From NCBI GenBank assembly GCA_949788275.1, contig OX460916.1, positions 3,162,001 to 3,226,000 of the forward strand: a stretch of 64,000 nucleotides of DNA, given 5' to 3'. The position numbers were made by a program, and so were the translations under genes. The notes under the pieces were generated by a model, which was not told the origin of the DNA, ran no database searches, and saw only the letters and a list, made by a program, of their open reading frames with translations. This DNA comes from Weeksellaceae bacterium. Lineage in GTDB: Bacteria; Bacteroidota; Bacteroidia; Flavobacteriales; Weeksellaceae. The stretch's first letter is position 1, and each line of letters begins with the position of its first letter. Shown piece by piece: positions 63,252 to 64,000 of the stretch.

Positions 63252-64000
63252 GTGAAATCATTACAGAAACTTAATAAATTTTTATGGAAGTATAAATGGA
63301 GAATCTTTGCAGGCTTCATTTTTACATTATGTGCCAATTTTGTCCAAGTTTATTCGGTCACTTTTATCCGTGAAGCGATTAATACAGTGGAAGAATTGTT
63401 ACGTGGATACAATGACCAAAATCAAGATCAATACGCGCTGCTAAAACAAGGTTTAATGTATGCTAGTTTGGCTTTTGTTGGTTATAAGTTGTTAGCGGGG
63501 GTCTTAACCATAGGAACTCGTCAGATGATCATTGTGGCCTCACGACTCATTGAATTCGACTTGAAGAATAAAATCTATCAGCAATATCAAGAACTGTCTT
63601 TGTCTTTTTATAAAAAATACAAGACGGGTGATTTAATGAATAGAATTACGGAAGATGTAGCGCTTGTGCGAATGTATTTAGGCCCTGGCATTATGTATCC
63701 CATGGATTTAATCTCACGGGTGAGCATCATTGCGTATTTTATGATACAGATTGATTCAGAACTGACTTTGTATACGTTAGCTCCTCTTCCGGTACTATCT
63801 GTGTTGATTTATTATGTAGCAAAAGTTATTAACCAAAAGAGTAAGAAAGTTCAAGAACAGCAATCGACTATTTCATCTTCGGTTCAGGATACATTTTCAG
63901 GGATTCGAGTGATTAAGTCGTTTAATACCGAAAATTACGTGAAGACTAATTATGAGGTGGAAGCAGAAGAATATCAAAAGAGAGCACTAAGTCTTTCTCA
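63252..64000 (+). CDS. ABC exporter, membrane domain (MsbA/MdlB type), cut by window end
   Basis: The frame is open from a TAA at 63240-63242 to the window edge; 249 codons are present. The start is GTG at 63252 (MKSLQKLNKFLWKYKWRIFAG), because no ATG precedes the conserved first membrane helix. The part seen is the first four helices of a type-I exporter, with YKKYKTGDLMNRITEDVALVRMYLGPG, the coupling helix region, and SSSVQDTFSGIRVIKSFNTE. The ATPase domain lies outside. The substrate may be lipid or drug. It is divergent from nusB. Confidence 0.88.
   Translation, partial: MKSLQKLNKFLWKYKWRIFAGFIFTLCANFVQVYSVTFIREAINTVEELLRGYNDQNQDQYALLKQGLMYASLAFVGYKLLAGVLTIGTRQMIIVASRLIEFDLKNKIYQQYQELSLSFYKKYKTGDLMNRITEDVALVRMYLGPGIMYPMDLISRVSIIAYFMIQIDSELTLYTLAPLPVLSVLIYYVAKVINQKSKKVQEQQSTISSSVQDTFSGIRVIKSFNTENYVKTNYEVEAEEYQKRALSLS

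Overview
The window is a chromosomal segment from a low-GC member of the Bacteroidota, most likely order Flavobacteriales (Flavobacteriaceae or Weeksellaceae; the genus cannot be fixed by eye). This rests on the type IX secretion plug protein, GLPGLI-family protein, DUF3467 protein after rpoC, RprXY two-component pair, rpsU-xer-hpf order, and repeated promoters of the Bacteroidota type (TTTG, about 19 nt, TAnnTTTG) in place of -35/-10 boxes.

Layout. 1-4.2 kb: the 3' end of a T9SS plug gene, then a lipoprotein and an 851-residue exported protein of unknown function. 4.2-9.7 kb: proline/glutamate catabolism (pruA), a cation diffusion facilitator, OmpW and an acyl-CoA dehydrogenase. 9.7-24.8 kb: the information-processing core, with rpsU, a Xer recombinase, hpf, four tRNAs (Thr, Tyr, Gly, Thr), tuf, tRNA-Trp, secE, nusG, rplKAJL, rpoB, rpoC and a DUF3467 gene, ended by a strong terminator. 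24.8-25.4 kb: a gene-free stretch with a perfect 19-bp hairpin and 21 identical copies of a telomere-like 7-mer. 25.4-39.8 kb: a 2-oxoacid dehydrogenase E2, HtrA protease, dapF, mltG, a large outer-membrane beta-barrel protein with its GLPGLI partner, pncA, and an operon panB-rluA-acyltransferase-glycosyltransferase.

39.9-58.4 kb: a surface polysaccharide locus. Ugd and a UDP-glucuronate 4-epimerase would supply UDP-GlcA/UDP-GalA; RfbA and RfbB make dTDP-4-keto-6-deoxyglucose, and the following aminotransferase and NeuD/VioB-like acetyltransferase could make an N-acetylated 4-amino sugar. A Wzm/Wzt ABC transporter, rather than Wzx/Wzy, would export the chain built by eight GT2-type enzymes and one GT32-like enzyme. 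58.4-64 kb: RprY/RprX, coaE, yajC, a DUF1573 lipoprotein, nusB, and the start of an ABC exporter cut by the window end.

The most interesting non-coding signal is a family of five dispersed elements of about 110 bp (near 6.0, 7.2, 36.0, 36.3 and 53.5 kb). They share a core and fold into the same four-stem structure with compensatory base changes in the stems. Two flank the cation-efflux gene in opposite orientations, two form a facing pair at 36 kb, and one begins on the stop codon of an acyltransferase gene. Several annotated starts were moved downstream of the longest open frame because a promoter motif or the family's usual N-terminus demands it.
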